Assembly (NCBI GenBank): GCA_012031475.1
Contig: JAAUTJ010000073.1
Span: 1 to 12,543 of the forward strand
From: Leptolyngbyaceae cyanobacterium SM1_3_5
GTDB taxonomy: Bacteria; Cyanobacteriota; Cyanobacteriia; Elainellales; Elainellaceae
DNA length: 12,543 bases
Direction of reading: 5' to 3'
How positions within the stretch are numbered: the stretch's first letter is position 1; each line of letters starts with the position of its first letter. This document shows, one piece after another, positions 1 to 6,515 of this stretch. Both the position numbers and the translations under genes were made by a program. The notes under the pieces are model-generated. The model saw nothing but the letters and a program-made list of their open reading frames with translations, did not search any database and was not told the origin of the DNA.

Positions 1-1
1 C

Positions 2-412
2 TCGACGATTCGCAATAGGCAAGGGACAAAAGACCGACTGGCCTACTTGCCCCCGGAGGCACTGGAGGCCGTCGCCGCTTGGGTGACGATGCGCGGCGGG
101 GAAGCTGGGGCGTTGCTGTATCCCGTGCATCGCGTGGGGCGTTTGCTGCCGCGTCGTCTCACGGATCAGGCGGTTCTGGGGGCGTTGCACAAGCGGGCAT
201 CTCAGGCGGGAGTCGCGCCGTTTTCGCCACATGATTTTCGGCGCACGTTTATTTCGGAACTGCTCGATGCGGGTGTGGACATCGTGACGGTGCAGCAGTT
301 GGTCGGTCATGCGAGTCCGACGACGACGGCTCGGTACGATCGGCGTGGGGAAGCGGCCAAACGGCAAGCGGTCGCGTTGCTCAGTCGCGATCTGGGTGAG
401 CGCGATCGCTGA
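2..412 (+). CDS. tyrosine recombinase / integrase, C-terminal part (5' end outside window)
   Basis: This is the catalytic end of a phage-type (tyrosine) integrase, which cuts and rejoins DNA at attachment sites through a covalent 3'-phosphotyrosine. The frame is open from base 2, so the protein begins upstream of the window; a TTG at 47 is only an internal codon. Visible signatures are the box-II His-x-x-Arg in HDFRRTF (His 230-232, Arg 239-241), the second His in LVGHAS (308-310) and the nucleophile Tyr in TARYDRR (335-337), followed by a short charged tail. The first catalytic Arg lies upstream and cannot be checked. The visible catalytic residues are intact. It is the only integrase in the window and may mobilise an element extending to the left. 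Attachment sites were not found. Confidence 0.9.
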   Translation, partial: STIRNRQGTKDRLAYLPPEALEAVAAWVTMRGGEAGALLYPVHRVGRLLPRRLTDQAVLGALHKRASQAGVAPFSPHDFRRTFISELLDAGVDIVTVQQLVGHASPTTTARYDRRGEAAKRQAVALLSRDLGERDR

Positions 413-686
413 AGCAGCCGAACGCGATCTGGGCAATCGATGCAGGCATCGGTTCCCTCAGCAGGCAGCTTCGTTCCAAACACCGTTGCGCCGTCGCGGT
501 GCGGTCTCATCGGAGCAGCGATCGCTGTGATCCCCAGCCTCTCGTTCCAGTGGCGATCGATTCTGTTGGCTGCGGCTTGCGTGGATGGGTCAAAAATACG
601 AAGAATCGAGGATCTTAGGAAAGGGTTAAACCGCTAATCCCTTGAGAGGTCATCTGCCACTGATTCAGTTCTCAGTCTCTCAACAT
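413..686. other. intergenic, no gene recognised
   Basis: Short ORFs on both strands here lack ribosome binding sites and recognisable protein character. The stretch holds a HIP1 site near 526 and lies between two convergent genes (integrase + and Uma2 -). No strong stem followed by a T run was seen. Confidence 0.5.
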
Positions 687-1505
687 TCAAATTGCGTCTG
701 GGTCAACACCCATCGCCCGCAGTCGTTCAGCCAGTCGGTCTGCCCGTTGGCGCTCCTCACTCGCTCTTTGGCTCTCGGCATCGGCGCGTTGTCGCTCAAT
801 CGCTTGCCCTTCTGCACCCGTCGGAATGACGCGCCCTTCGCGATCGCACCACCGCAACCAAATCCGCGTGATCTCCTCCTCAAACTGCCCTGACCACAGC
901 ATCAAGCCCAAACCGACCCCTTCTAACCAGACTGACTCACCCACAGCAGCAATGCCCACTGCTGAAGTCAGTTCCGTGTAGCCGGTCGGCGCGATCGTCC
1001 ACACCCGCAGCAGCGCTCCGTTCATTTCATCCTCGCCCTGAAGCTGCTTAAGTGGATCAAACACCACGTAGTAGCGAACGCCAATTCGAGCGTACAGGTC
1101 TTTCTTGACAGTCGCTTTCCCTTTTTGCTGCGACTTCCGGCTCAACGTCAGTTCATCACCCTCCTGGTTGGAGACAATTTCAATGCACACCTCCGGCAGC
1201 TTGCCGAACTCCCACACAAAGTAGGAACGGTTTCGCCGCTGCGAGAAGTCGTCGGGGCGTTGCACTCCTAGACTCAACAGGGCATCGGGAACGACAGGCT
1301 CACCTTTGAGCTTGTAAAACAGTCCTACGTTAGCCGCTGCCAAGAAGGGCGCAGGCAGCGCTTTGGCACTGTAAAGTGGTTCCACCAGCAGTCGCTGCTG
1401 TTCCTCCGATTGAAAATTGTCCACAGGGGTATCGTCCTCGATCGCAAGGTGGCTGATGTCAAGCTCGGTGACGATCTCGTCTGAGTCTAATAGTTCTTGA
1501 GTCAT
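687..1505 (-). CDS. Uma2 family (DUF820) PD-(D/E)XK protein with coiled-coil tail
   Basis: Uma2 proteins have a restriction-endonuclease-like fold and are present in many copies in cyanobacteria; their cellular role is not established. In the 272-residue form the PD motif is at about residues 73-74 (VVPDALLSLG). The second acidic strand is CIEIVS (Glu about 109). A Lys pair follows at about 135 (VKKDLYARIG), then the family-typical GVRYYVVFDP. Residues from about 235 form a heptad-like Arg/Glu/Ala coiled coil (ERQRADAESQRASEERQRAD), and the end MGVDPDAI is a tail I associate with this family. I chose the ATG at 1505. The frame also has a TTG at 1517, but neither has a clear Shine-Dalgarno sequence. 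It appears intact. Exact nuclease activity is unproven. Confidence 0.88.
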   Translation of the reverse strand: MTQELLDSDEIVTELDISHLAIEDDTPVDNFQSEEQQRLLVEPLYSAKALPAPFLAAANVGLFYKLKGEPVVPDALLSLGVQRPDDFSQRRNRSYFVWEFGKLPEVCIEIVSNQEGDELTLSRKSQQKGKATVKKDLYARIGVRYYVVFDPLKQLQGEDEMNGALLRVWTIAPTGYTELTSAVGIAAVGESVWLEGVGLGLMLWSGQFEEEITRIWLRWCDREGRVIPTGAEGQAIERQRADAESQRASEERQRADRLAERLRAMGVDPDAI

Positions 1506-1835
1506 GGCAGTGACCAAACCCGATGCTTCATTATCGGCTGATTCTTGGCAAGACGGACTTCCTTCAACAAGGACGACCCAGCGATCGAAGCAGAATACTA
1601 CACTCGCACTACAAGTGCTGGCCTAAAACTGGACTGAAGGGTGTCCTACAACGCACTCGAAACCCGCATTCTCTCGTTGCTGCTGGGGCGATCGCCATTC
1701 CAGACCCAAAATCGCTGTATTGCTTGTACTGATTGAAGTTCAGACATTTAGTTCAAGCTTGGATATTTGCTTGATGAGACCGCTGCAACACAAAGGCAAA
1801 TAGTTCGCACATCATCTATCCAACCTGATTCAAGA
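1506..1835. other. 330-bp gap without a supported gene
   Basis: No ORF here has a good start and ribosome binding site. A plus-strand ORF from 1523 to 1732 has no recognisable domain and low-complexity-free but unconvincing composition. A HIP1 site lies near 1688. It may contain the Uma2 promoter (reading left) near 1510-1560, but no convincing -10/-35 pair was seen. Confidence 0.4.
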
Positions 1836-1949
1836 CTATCGATCGCTCTTTTTGGAGGCTAGCACTCGCCAAGCAATGAAAACAGTAAAGGATACATAGA
1901 CCAGCACCGTTGCCCAATCGAGCAAGGCAGGATTCGAGAGCAAGTTCAT
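1836..1949 (-). CDS. 37-residue single-pass membrane protein, unknown function
   Basis: This short gene starts at ATG 1949 and ends at TAG 1836-1838. A strong Shine-Dalgarno TAGGAGA lies about five bases upstream of the start. The product begins MNLLSNPALLDW, continues with one hydrophobic helix (ATVLVYVSFTVFIAW, about residues 13-27) and ends in a basic tail (RVLASKKSDR), which predicts N-out/C-in insertion. This layout matches small subunits or regulators of membrane complexes. I do not recognise the family. It is divergent from the secreted-protein gene at 2032, and the two share an 82-bp intergenic region. A HIP1-like CGATCG lies at its end. Confidence 0.65.
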   Translation of the reverse strand: MNLLSNPALLDWATVLVYVSFTVFIAWRVLASKKSDR

Positions 1950-2031
1950 GGGTGTCTCCTAACTCGGTAATGAATGACAATTAACTCGCAAAACTTGATC
2001 GCTTTGTAGAAAATATCTTTAGGAGTTCCAT

Positions 2032-2442
2032 ATGAAACAATTTGGACATCAAATTGCCCTTGCAGTCTTAGGAACAGTCATTCTGCAATCAACGGCAGGC
2101 ATGGCTCAGTCAGTGCCAACGCTTCAACAAGAAATGCCCTATGCTCAAGCTCGGCAAATATTGCTCGATGAAGGTTGGCAAGCGATCGATATCCCGGCAT
2201 TGCAGCGAGACTATGAGCTATCTGGCCTTGAGGACTATATCGCAAACGAGCTTGGCTACGGCGAGATGGCATCGTGTGCTGGCACGGGTTTAGGGTTGTG
2301 CCGATTTGAATTTGCTGCCGCTGATGGCCGCAAGCTCATCGTTGTTACAGCAAACAACGAACAGGAACCGACTTTGTACCGCTGGTGGATTGAGTGGGTT
2401 TTGGACGATGAACCGATTTCTCTTGCTGTGGAGCTTGATTAG
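2032..2442 (+). CDS. secreted/periplasmic hypothetical protein
   Basis: The gene encodes 136 residues with a clear signal peptide: a basic N-terminus (MKQFGHQ), a hydrophobic core (IALAVLGTVILQSTAG) and a probable cleavage after MAQ or nearby (about residue 26). The mature part opens with MPYAQARQILLDEGWQ. It has two Cys about ten residues apart (ASCAGTGLGLCRFEF), which could form a disulfide, and ends in a Trp-rich WWIEWVLDDE segment. The PYxQARxxLLxxGW pattern resembles small secreted proteins seen in cyanobacteria, but I cannot assign a function. Shine-Dalgarno AGGAG lies seven bases before the ATG. The last 35 bases overlap the next gene (2408), indicating translational coupling. Confidence 0.8.
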   Translation: MKQFGHQIALAVLGTVILQSTAGMAQSVPTLQQEMPYAQARQILLDEGWQAIDIPALQRDYELSGLEDYIANELGYGEMASCAGTGLGLCRFEFAAADGRKLIVVTANNEQEPTLYRWWIEWVLDDEPISLAVELD

Positions 2443-3055
2443 CCCTGGCTGTCTGCTCATTGTCGCTTTGCTTCAGCTTGCCAGTGCGCTGAATCTGGCT
2501 GGACTCGATGCAGATTCTTTTGTCTTCGGTGGCATTCCAGGCAATTCCGATATCCGCAAACCAATCGTCAGTTATGGCGTGTATTGGCTGCTGCTCGGGC
2601 TGCTCCAGGCGATCGCATTACTGCGGCGCTTTGGCAATCGGCGCTTTACCTATCAATGGGGCTTCACTACCAGTCTTGTCGGGTTTCTCATTATGCTCGC
2701 ACACGATCTGCGATCGCCTGGAGCGGTGTGGATACTAGAGGACAAGGCATCCTGTTTGTCCTCTATACCCTGCCGTGCCTAGCCGTGCTGGGTGGGCCAA
2801 TCTTGGGAGTAGCGCAATTTTTGCTCGTGCGCCATTATCATCGGCCCCAGTCTGAGGCATCAAACTCTCCAACCTATCGATGGTTTGCCATGAGTTTTAA
2901 GTCATGGTTCGTGGTTTTTTTTTGACATCATATTTCTTTCATTGCCGCCGATCGTGCTGCTGTTTGCGACTTACGGAACGGCTATGAAAGGTCGCTTGCT
3001 TCAGAACGAGTTGAGCGCGTTGGGACACAGCCGATCGCCCAGACTCGATCGCTGA
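2408..3055 (+). pseudogene. multi-pass membrane protein gene broken by two frameshifts
   Basis: The frame opens with ATG 2408 (MNRFLLLWSLISPGCLLIVA), inside the end of the secreted-protein gene. It encodes hydrophobic helices up to about 2720 (YWLLLGLLQAIALLRRF; WGFTTSLVGFLIML), then stops at 2782. Membrane-protein sequence resumes in the next frame (GILFVLYTLPCLAVLGGP; ILGVAQFLLVRHYH) to a stop at 2925. After a run of nine T (2915-2923) it resumes again in the original frame (DIIFLSLPPIVLLFATYG) and ends at TGA 3053-3055. Reading through would give about 215 residues with five or so helices. Removing one T from the T9 run repairs the second break; the first break lies between about 2700 and 2745. 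The family is unknown. Confidence 0.7.
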
Positions 3056-3162
3056 CGCCTTGAGCGGCGGTTGGAGCCGTGTTGCAGCCTTTGCTCTACA
3101 CCCTCAATCAAAATTGTGGCGCATTGCCTCCTCAAGCACAAAAACACACCGTTCATAGGAAA

Positions 3163-3375
3163 CTACTCCTGGTGGGATTGCTTTTCAAGCTCAGCCAAGA
3201 CAGCCGCGCTATGTTTCATTACGACTGTCACGTGATCAATGCGCTCCACTCGACTTTTCGTATTGATGCCTTGCTGGTAGAAGCGATCGGCATCGGCTTC
3301 TGTGAAAAACTCTAAATACAGCCCAATCGCACCGGGAAACACACGCTTGAGAGGAATTCCTTTGACTTGGCTCAT
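3163..3375 (-). CDS. 70-residue hypothetical protein
   Basis: The product starts MSQVKGIPLKRVFPGAIGLY and ends in a Glu/Lys-rich helix (HSAAVLAELEKQ). There is no signal peptide or membrane segment. The ATG at 3375 has Shine-Dalgarno AGGAG about eight bases upstream, which supports it over the overlapping plus-strand ORF. The composition suggests a small soluble alpha/beta protein. I do not recognise the family. It is read leftward and stands alone, diverging from the protease gene. Confidence 0.65.
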   Translation of the reverse strand: MSQVKGIPLKRVFPGAIGLYLEFFTEADADRFYQQGINTKSRVERIDHVTVVMKHSAAVLAELEKQSHQE

Positions 3376-3414
3376 CCCTTAACTCCTGCATCTGTGGCTC
3401 AAACAGCATTGCAA

Positions 3415-3439
3415 CACTGCTGGCGCGAGCGCAGCAGTG
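3415..3439. repeat. 25-bp imperfect inverted repeat
   Basis: CACTGCTG and CAGCAGTG form a perfect 8-bp stem, with a one-base bulge and three further G-C pairs inside, closing on a very short loop. It lies between the divergent genes at 3375 (-) and 3630 (+). No T run follows on either strand, so it is not a standard terminator. It may be an operator or a small dispersed palindrome. Confidence 0.45.
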
Positions 3440-3629
3440 CGGCTTTGACCGTCATAACTCACCGACTCGCTTTTTGAGACAAAGGGCTTTGGTTTAGTCA
3501 TCTGTGCTGCTGCTCACTTTGGCCGTTAGATGCTCTACCATCTTCAAGGAGAAGGAATACCAAACTTCAGCAAGTTGTTGTCTTCGGTTAAATCCTTTCT
3601 GTAGATTCTGTGTGTCTTTCATAATCAAC

Positions 3630-4502
3630 ATGGACAATAAAGTTCCTGAATTACGTGATTCACTTTCTGAAGTGCCATTTCGTATATCGATGTGCTTTAA
3701 AGATATACAACTTGCCATTGGAACTGCTTTTACCTATTTATACCAAGGGCAATTATATCTAGTGACTAATTGGCACAATGTAACGGGTCGTGAACCTAGT
3801 ACACTAAAGCTAAAAAGCGGAGAAGCAGCGATTCCAGATCGACTTCGGATCGAAATTCCGGTCATGGTGGGGACTGCGACCACCAAAAGCCTTGGTCCCG
3901 AAACGATTTGTCTAGAATGGCGCGAGACTGAGTTTCTGCTGTATGAAGATACAGGTGAATATCCAACAAAACCTGTATGGTATGAGCATCCACAACATGG
4001 ACATGAAATAGATGTTGTTGTGGCTCCTATTGGCGTTCCTGAGGGGATTTCTGTATGTCCAGCAAATGATTCAAAACTCAATCTATCGGCAGTACTGTTA
4101 AGACCTAGCCTAGATGTTTTTATATTGGGGTTTCCTAGAGGAATGAGTGGTGGGGCGAAATTCCCTGTTTGGAAGCGCGGTAGTATAGCGTCTGAACCTG
4201 AGATAGATGTTGATAATTTGCCTAAAATTCTTATTGATACAGCAACACGTGAAGGAATGTCAGGATCACCAGTTTATCTTTGTCAGATTGGATATTTTCA
4301 ATCAGAAGAAAAGTATGACGAAGGAGGTTATCAAAGATGTCTAGGAGAAGGAAGAAGATTCCTTGGAGTATATTCTGGAAGAATTGGAGACGATAATTTT
4401 CAAGCCCAACTAGGAATCGTTTGGAAGGCGAGCGTTATTGAAGAAATTATACAAGCAGCCCAAGTTGGGAGATCATCATTTGAACTCTCTTGTACTAGCT
4501 AG
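3630..4502 (+). CDS. trypsin-like serine protease
   Basis: The 290-residue product has the full chymotrypsin-fold triad in order. His49 sits in LVTNWHNVTG after a GTAF strand, Asp128 in HEIDVVVAPI, and nucleophile Ser211 in REGMSGSPVYL, matching the GxSGSP signature; a GFPRGMSGG loop precedes it. No signal peptide or membrane helix is seen, so it is probably cytoplasmic. Such stand-alone trypsin-like domains occur as housekeeping proteases and as effectors in bacterial conflict systems; nothing here decides between them. I chose ATG 3630 because the upstream 42 residues (open from 3504) are Cys-rich and unconvincing. No strong Shine-Dalgarno precedes 3630. The gene is more AT-rich than its neighbours, uses AGA/GGA freely and has no HIP1 site, suggesting recent transfer. 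Confidence 0.85.
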   Translation: MDNKVPELRDSLSEVPFRISMCFKDIQLAIGTAFTYLYQGQLYLVTNWHNVTGREPSTLKLKSGEAAIPDRLRIEIPVMVGTATTKSLGPETICLEWRETEFLLYEDTGEYPTKPVWYEHPQHGHEIDVVVAPIGVPEGISVCPANDSKLNLSAVLLRPSLDVFILGFPRGMSGGAKFPVWKRGSIASEPEIDVDNLPKILIDTATREGMSGSPVYLCQIGYFQSEEKYDEGGYQRCLGEGRRFLGVYSGRIGDDNFQAQLGIVWKASVIEEIIQAAQVGRSSFELSCTS

Positions 4503-4631
4503 GAAACGGCTGCTGAGGTTGTCTGCCGGAGTTGCCCCATGCGCTGCCCGACCGAAGGACACCTCCTACTGGGCGCAAGGCTGAAGTTCGCCCAGCGGTC
4601 ACGATCGGCTGCAAGTCCGCATTCGATCGCG
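4503..4631. other. convergent intergenic with weak hairpin
   Basis: This lies between the 3' ends of the protease (+) and gene E (-). It contains a 7-bp inverted repeat, CTGGGCG at 4569-4575 and CGCCCAG at 4589-4595, with a 13-base loop and no T run. It may act as a weak bidirectional terminator. No gene is supported. Confidence 0.3.
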
Positions 4632-4940
4632 CTACGCCTCCGCCAGCCGAATCGCAGCGCGGATGGCATCTTCCACCCATTGACAACTCATCACCTTGGG
4701 CGGCTCGGTCGATGCGTGAATGTTGGCAACACAGGGAAGTGATGTCGCGATTTCGTTACCAGATTTGAGCAGAACGCGAACGTGCAGTAGCCAAAACTCA
4801 GGCTGCGGCACATTCGATGGCAACGTTGCCAAAGGTTTCTCCTCCTTTTGTGCCACAAATTGCACCGCTTCGATCGAATTGATTGCAATCCGATACTCCC
4901 CCAAATTGATGAAGCCGCCTTCCACTTGATAACGAGCCAT
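4632..4940 (-). CDS. gene E: 102-residue hypothetical protein
   Basis: The product starts MARYQVEGGFINLGEYRIAI and ends in an Ala-rich helix (WVEDAIRAAIRLAEA). The N-terminal half looks like a beta-rich small domain (YRIAINSIEAVQFVAQKEE; WLLHVRVLLKSGNEIA). No catalytic motif, membrane helix or signal peptide is visible. Shine-Dalgarno GGAGG lies about seven bases before the ATG at 4940. It follows the membrane nuclease gene by 66 bp on the same strand and is the last gene of the leftward cluster. A beta-rich small domain with a self-association or binding role is possible but unproven. Family not recognised. Confidence 0.7.
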   Translation of the reverse strand: MARYQVEGGFINLGEYRIAINSIEAVQFVAQKEEKPLATLPSNVPQPEFWLLHVRVLLKSGNEIATSLPCVANIHASTEPPKVMSCQWVEDAIRAAIRLAEA

Positions 4941-5006
4941 GATTTAACCTCCAAAGAAATAATGAGCAATCCAATCGATTGAATTGGGGTTTGAGAGATG
5001 GAAAAC

Positions 5007-5549
5007 TTAAAGTTGAATGGTGGGAGCAGGAGCGAGATCGATCGGCGCTCTGACAGGTCGAGTTTTGGTGTCCCACACCAGCAAAGTCAGAATGATGAAA
5101 GCAACTGCGATCGCCACTCGATACCGCTCCATCCAGCCCAGTGAGAGGCGCGGCAACTGCGGTAATTGTGGCCGAAAAATCGGGTAGTTATCGTCAGGCT
5201 CGATCGCTTGCCAGTACACATCTCGATCAACAAATGAAACCCGAATTCCCTCTTTTGCTAGCTCTCTAGCTGTGTGCAATGCGCTTCTAGCTGACTGGTC
5301 ATCTTTAGGCATCTGTCCCACAATCCAAAGTTCATCTTTTCTGAGCCGTTTCTGATATCGCTCTCCCTGCCCAACGGCTTGAAAGATTGCGTCTCTGGTG
5401 AGTGTTTTCTTCAGTTCAATGACGGCGCGATCGATCACAATATCGGCGCGGAGTCCATTACACCAGACTTCTCCTTTGGGCTGAATTCCCTTCGATCGCA
5501 ATACAGCTAAGCAGTAGTCTTGTAGTTCTTTTTCACTGTTAAATTCCAT
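5007..5549 (-). CDS. gene D: membrane-anchored PD-(D/E)XK nuclease-like protein
   Basis: Residues 1-110 show the restriction-endonuclease-like core: an N-terminal acidic helix (Glu6/Glu8 in NSEKELQDYC), Asp36 in LRADIVID, the E-x-K pair Glu45-x-Lys47 in AVIELKKTL, and a downstream Gln/Tyr helix (Gln57, Gln61, Tyr65 in FQAVGQGERYQK). This D...ExK...QxxxY order is typical of PD-(D/E)XK nucleases acting on DNA. A linker rich in Pro (PQLPQLPRL) leads to one hydrophobic helix at about 144-158 (VAIAVAFIILTLLVW) and a short Pro-rich tail, so the nuclease domain is tethered to a membrane. Shine-Dalgarno AAGGAG lies eight bases before ATG 5549. It follows the ATPase gene by about 190 bp on the same strand. 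All catalytic residues appear present. Confidence 0.82.
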   Translation of the reverse strand: MEFNSEKELQDYCLAVLRSKGIQPKGEVWCNGLRADIVIDRAVIELKKTLTRDAIFQAVGQGERYQKRLRKDELWIVGQMPKDDQSARSALHTARELAKEGIRVSFVDRDVYWQAIEPDDNYPIFRPQLPQLPRLSLGWMERYRVAIAVAFIILTLLVWDTKTRPVRAPIDLAPAPTIQL

Positions 5550-5586
5550 TGCTTAAGCTCCTTTTGGGCAGTGGACATCGATCGAT

Positions 5587-5745
5587 ACGGCGAGACGTTT
5601 AGGGCGAGACGCGGCGAGACGCAACCGCGAAAAACGTCCCATTTAGAGGGGTTTGAGCCGTGCAAACGGTGAGCAAAGTCGAGGCAAACGGCGAGGACGG
5701 AGCGCTAGGCGAGCGAGGACGGACAACCCGGACAGTTTCAAACGG
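5587..5745. repeat. repeat-rich purine-biased stretch between genes C and D
   Basis: GGCGAGACG occurs three times (5589-5597, 5603-5611, 5613-5621). CAAACGG occurs at 5663, 5685 and 5739, and GCGAGGACGG at 5691 and 5713, so two motif pairs share a 22-base spacing. The stretch has a G/A-rich plus strand unlike flanking DNA and overlaps the last codons of the zinc-ribbon frame of gene C. It could be degenerate iterons or binding sites, or simply degraded sequence. Confidence 0.4.
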
Positions 5746-6136
5746 ACGGTCGCGACGGGACGCGCTCACACTTGGAACACACATAGCGAGGCTGTTGTGT
5801 GTCCTTGTAGATTCCTTTGCGCCGTTTGCGGTGATGACCGCAGAACTCACAGGTGAATTCTGTGGCTTGATTGCTGCTGACTGACTGAATCAATCCCAAC
5901 TCAATTTGATGCGCTTGGGGAGCCGTCACGATCGCACCTTTGGGATAGAAAACATTGTCCATCCGATCGCGATAGCTGCTGTACGGCGGTAGTTGAATAA
6001 AGAATGGCTCTGCTTCTCTTGGCGATACGACTAAGGCAATTCGATAGGCATCAGGCGTTACTTTTTTACTGGCTGGATCGACAGGATAGGCTGATTTGTT
6101 TTCTGCTTGATTGAGTTCATTGCACAGCGTATTCAA
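5738..6136 (-). CDS. gene C fragment 4: C-terminal zinc ribbon
   Basis: The frame is open from about 6220, but its first usable codon is TTG 6136, so it is most likely the C-terminal piece of the ATPase. It contains PDAYRIALVVSPREAEPFF and a zinc ribbon with Cys96, Cys99, Cys120 and Cys123 (CEFCGHHRKRRKGIY; RYVCSKCE). Basic residues between the Cys pairs suggest nucleic-acid contact. The last residues (RVPSRPSV) run into the odd repeat-rich DNA and may not be native. Confidence 0.55.
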   Translation of the reverse strand: MNTLCNELNQAENKSAYPVDPASKKVTPDAYRIALVVSPREAEPFFIQLPPYSSYRDRMDNVFYPKGAIVTAPQAHQIELGLIQSVSSNQATEFTCEFCGHHRKRRKGIYKDTQQPRYVCSKCERVPSRPSV

Positions 6137-6188
6137 TGCCGAAAGTCGATCGAGAAATGGAGTTGCTTCTGCCCCTTTTAGATATTTT

Positions 6189-6515
6189 TTAATCCAGCTT
6201 TTCGCCGCTGCTGCTGTAAAAAACTTGCGTCGCGTTCTGAAAGTCTTCTTCCATCAGCTTGCTTGCGTTTCCGGTCTTGGCGGCTGACTTGGATGCACCG
6301 CTTACACCTGACACATTGCCGCCTTGTCCTGCGGTCAAGAAGCCCATTTTAATGTGGTCACTTAGCTGATAAAAATCCTTCATCACCGTGCCCAAGTCTT
6401 CGTAGTCACGGGCGATCGCATTAATTTCATCGACCATCACGGTAATGAAGGGCTTATCAGCAGTTCCAGGTAAATCATTGCGACGGCGCTTGAATTCTGC
6501 GTGAGCTTTGCCCAA
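6189..6515 (-). CDS. gene C fragment 3: Walker B half of the ATPase
   Basis: This 108-residue frame carries KPFITVMVDEINAIARDY (Walker B Asp29-Glu30) and IKMGFLTAGQGGNVSGVSGA, both expected downstream of the Walker A in fragment 2. It begins at TTG 6515 overlapping the end of fragment 2 and ends FYSSSGEKLD just after the A6 run, where sense switches frame to TAAAAKSWIKKYLKG. On its own it cannot be a working ATPase. Confidence 0.65.
   Translation of the reverse strand: MGKAHAEFKRRRNDLPGTADKPFITVMVDEINAIARDYEDLGTVMKDFYQLSDHIKMGFLTAGQGGNVSGVSGASKSAAKTGNASKLMEEDFQNATQVFYSSSGEKLD

Noticed and set aside
440..637. 65-residue plus-strand ORF after the integrase
   Set aside because: No ribosome binding site and no recognisable feature; treated as intergenic.
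1523..1732. 69-residue plus-strand ORF in the gap after the first Uma2 gene
   Set aside because: No Shine-Dalgarno sequence, no domain-like pattern, and other frames are equally open over short distances.
3079..3315. 78-residue plus-strand ORF overlapping the 70-residue minus-strand gene
   Set aside because: The minus-strand gene has a clear AGGAG site and better composition; this frame has neither.
4532..4768. Plus-strand ORFs over the end of gene E
   Set aside because: They overlap the well-started gene E on the opposite strand and have no ribosome binding site.
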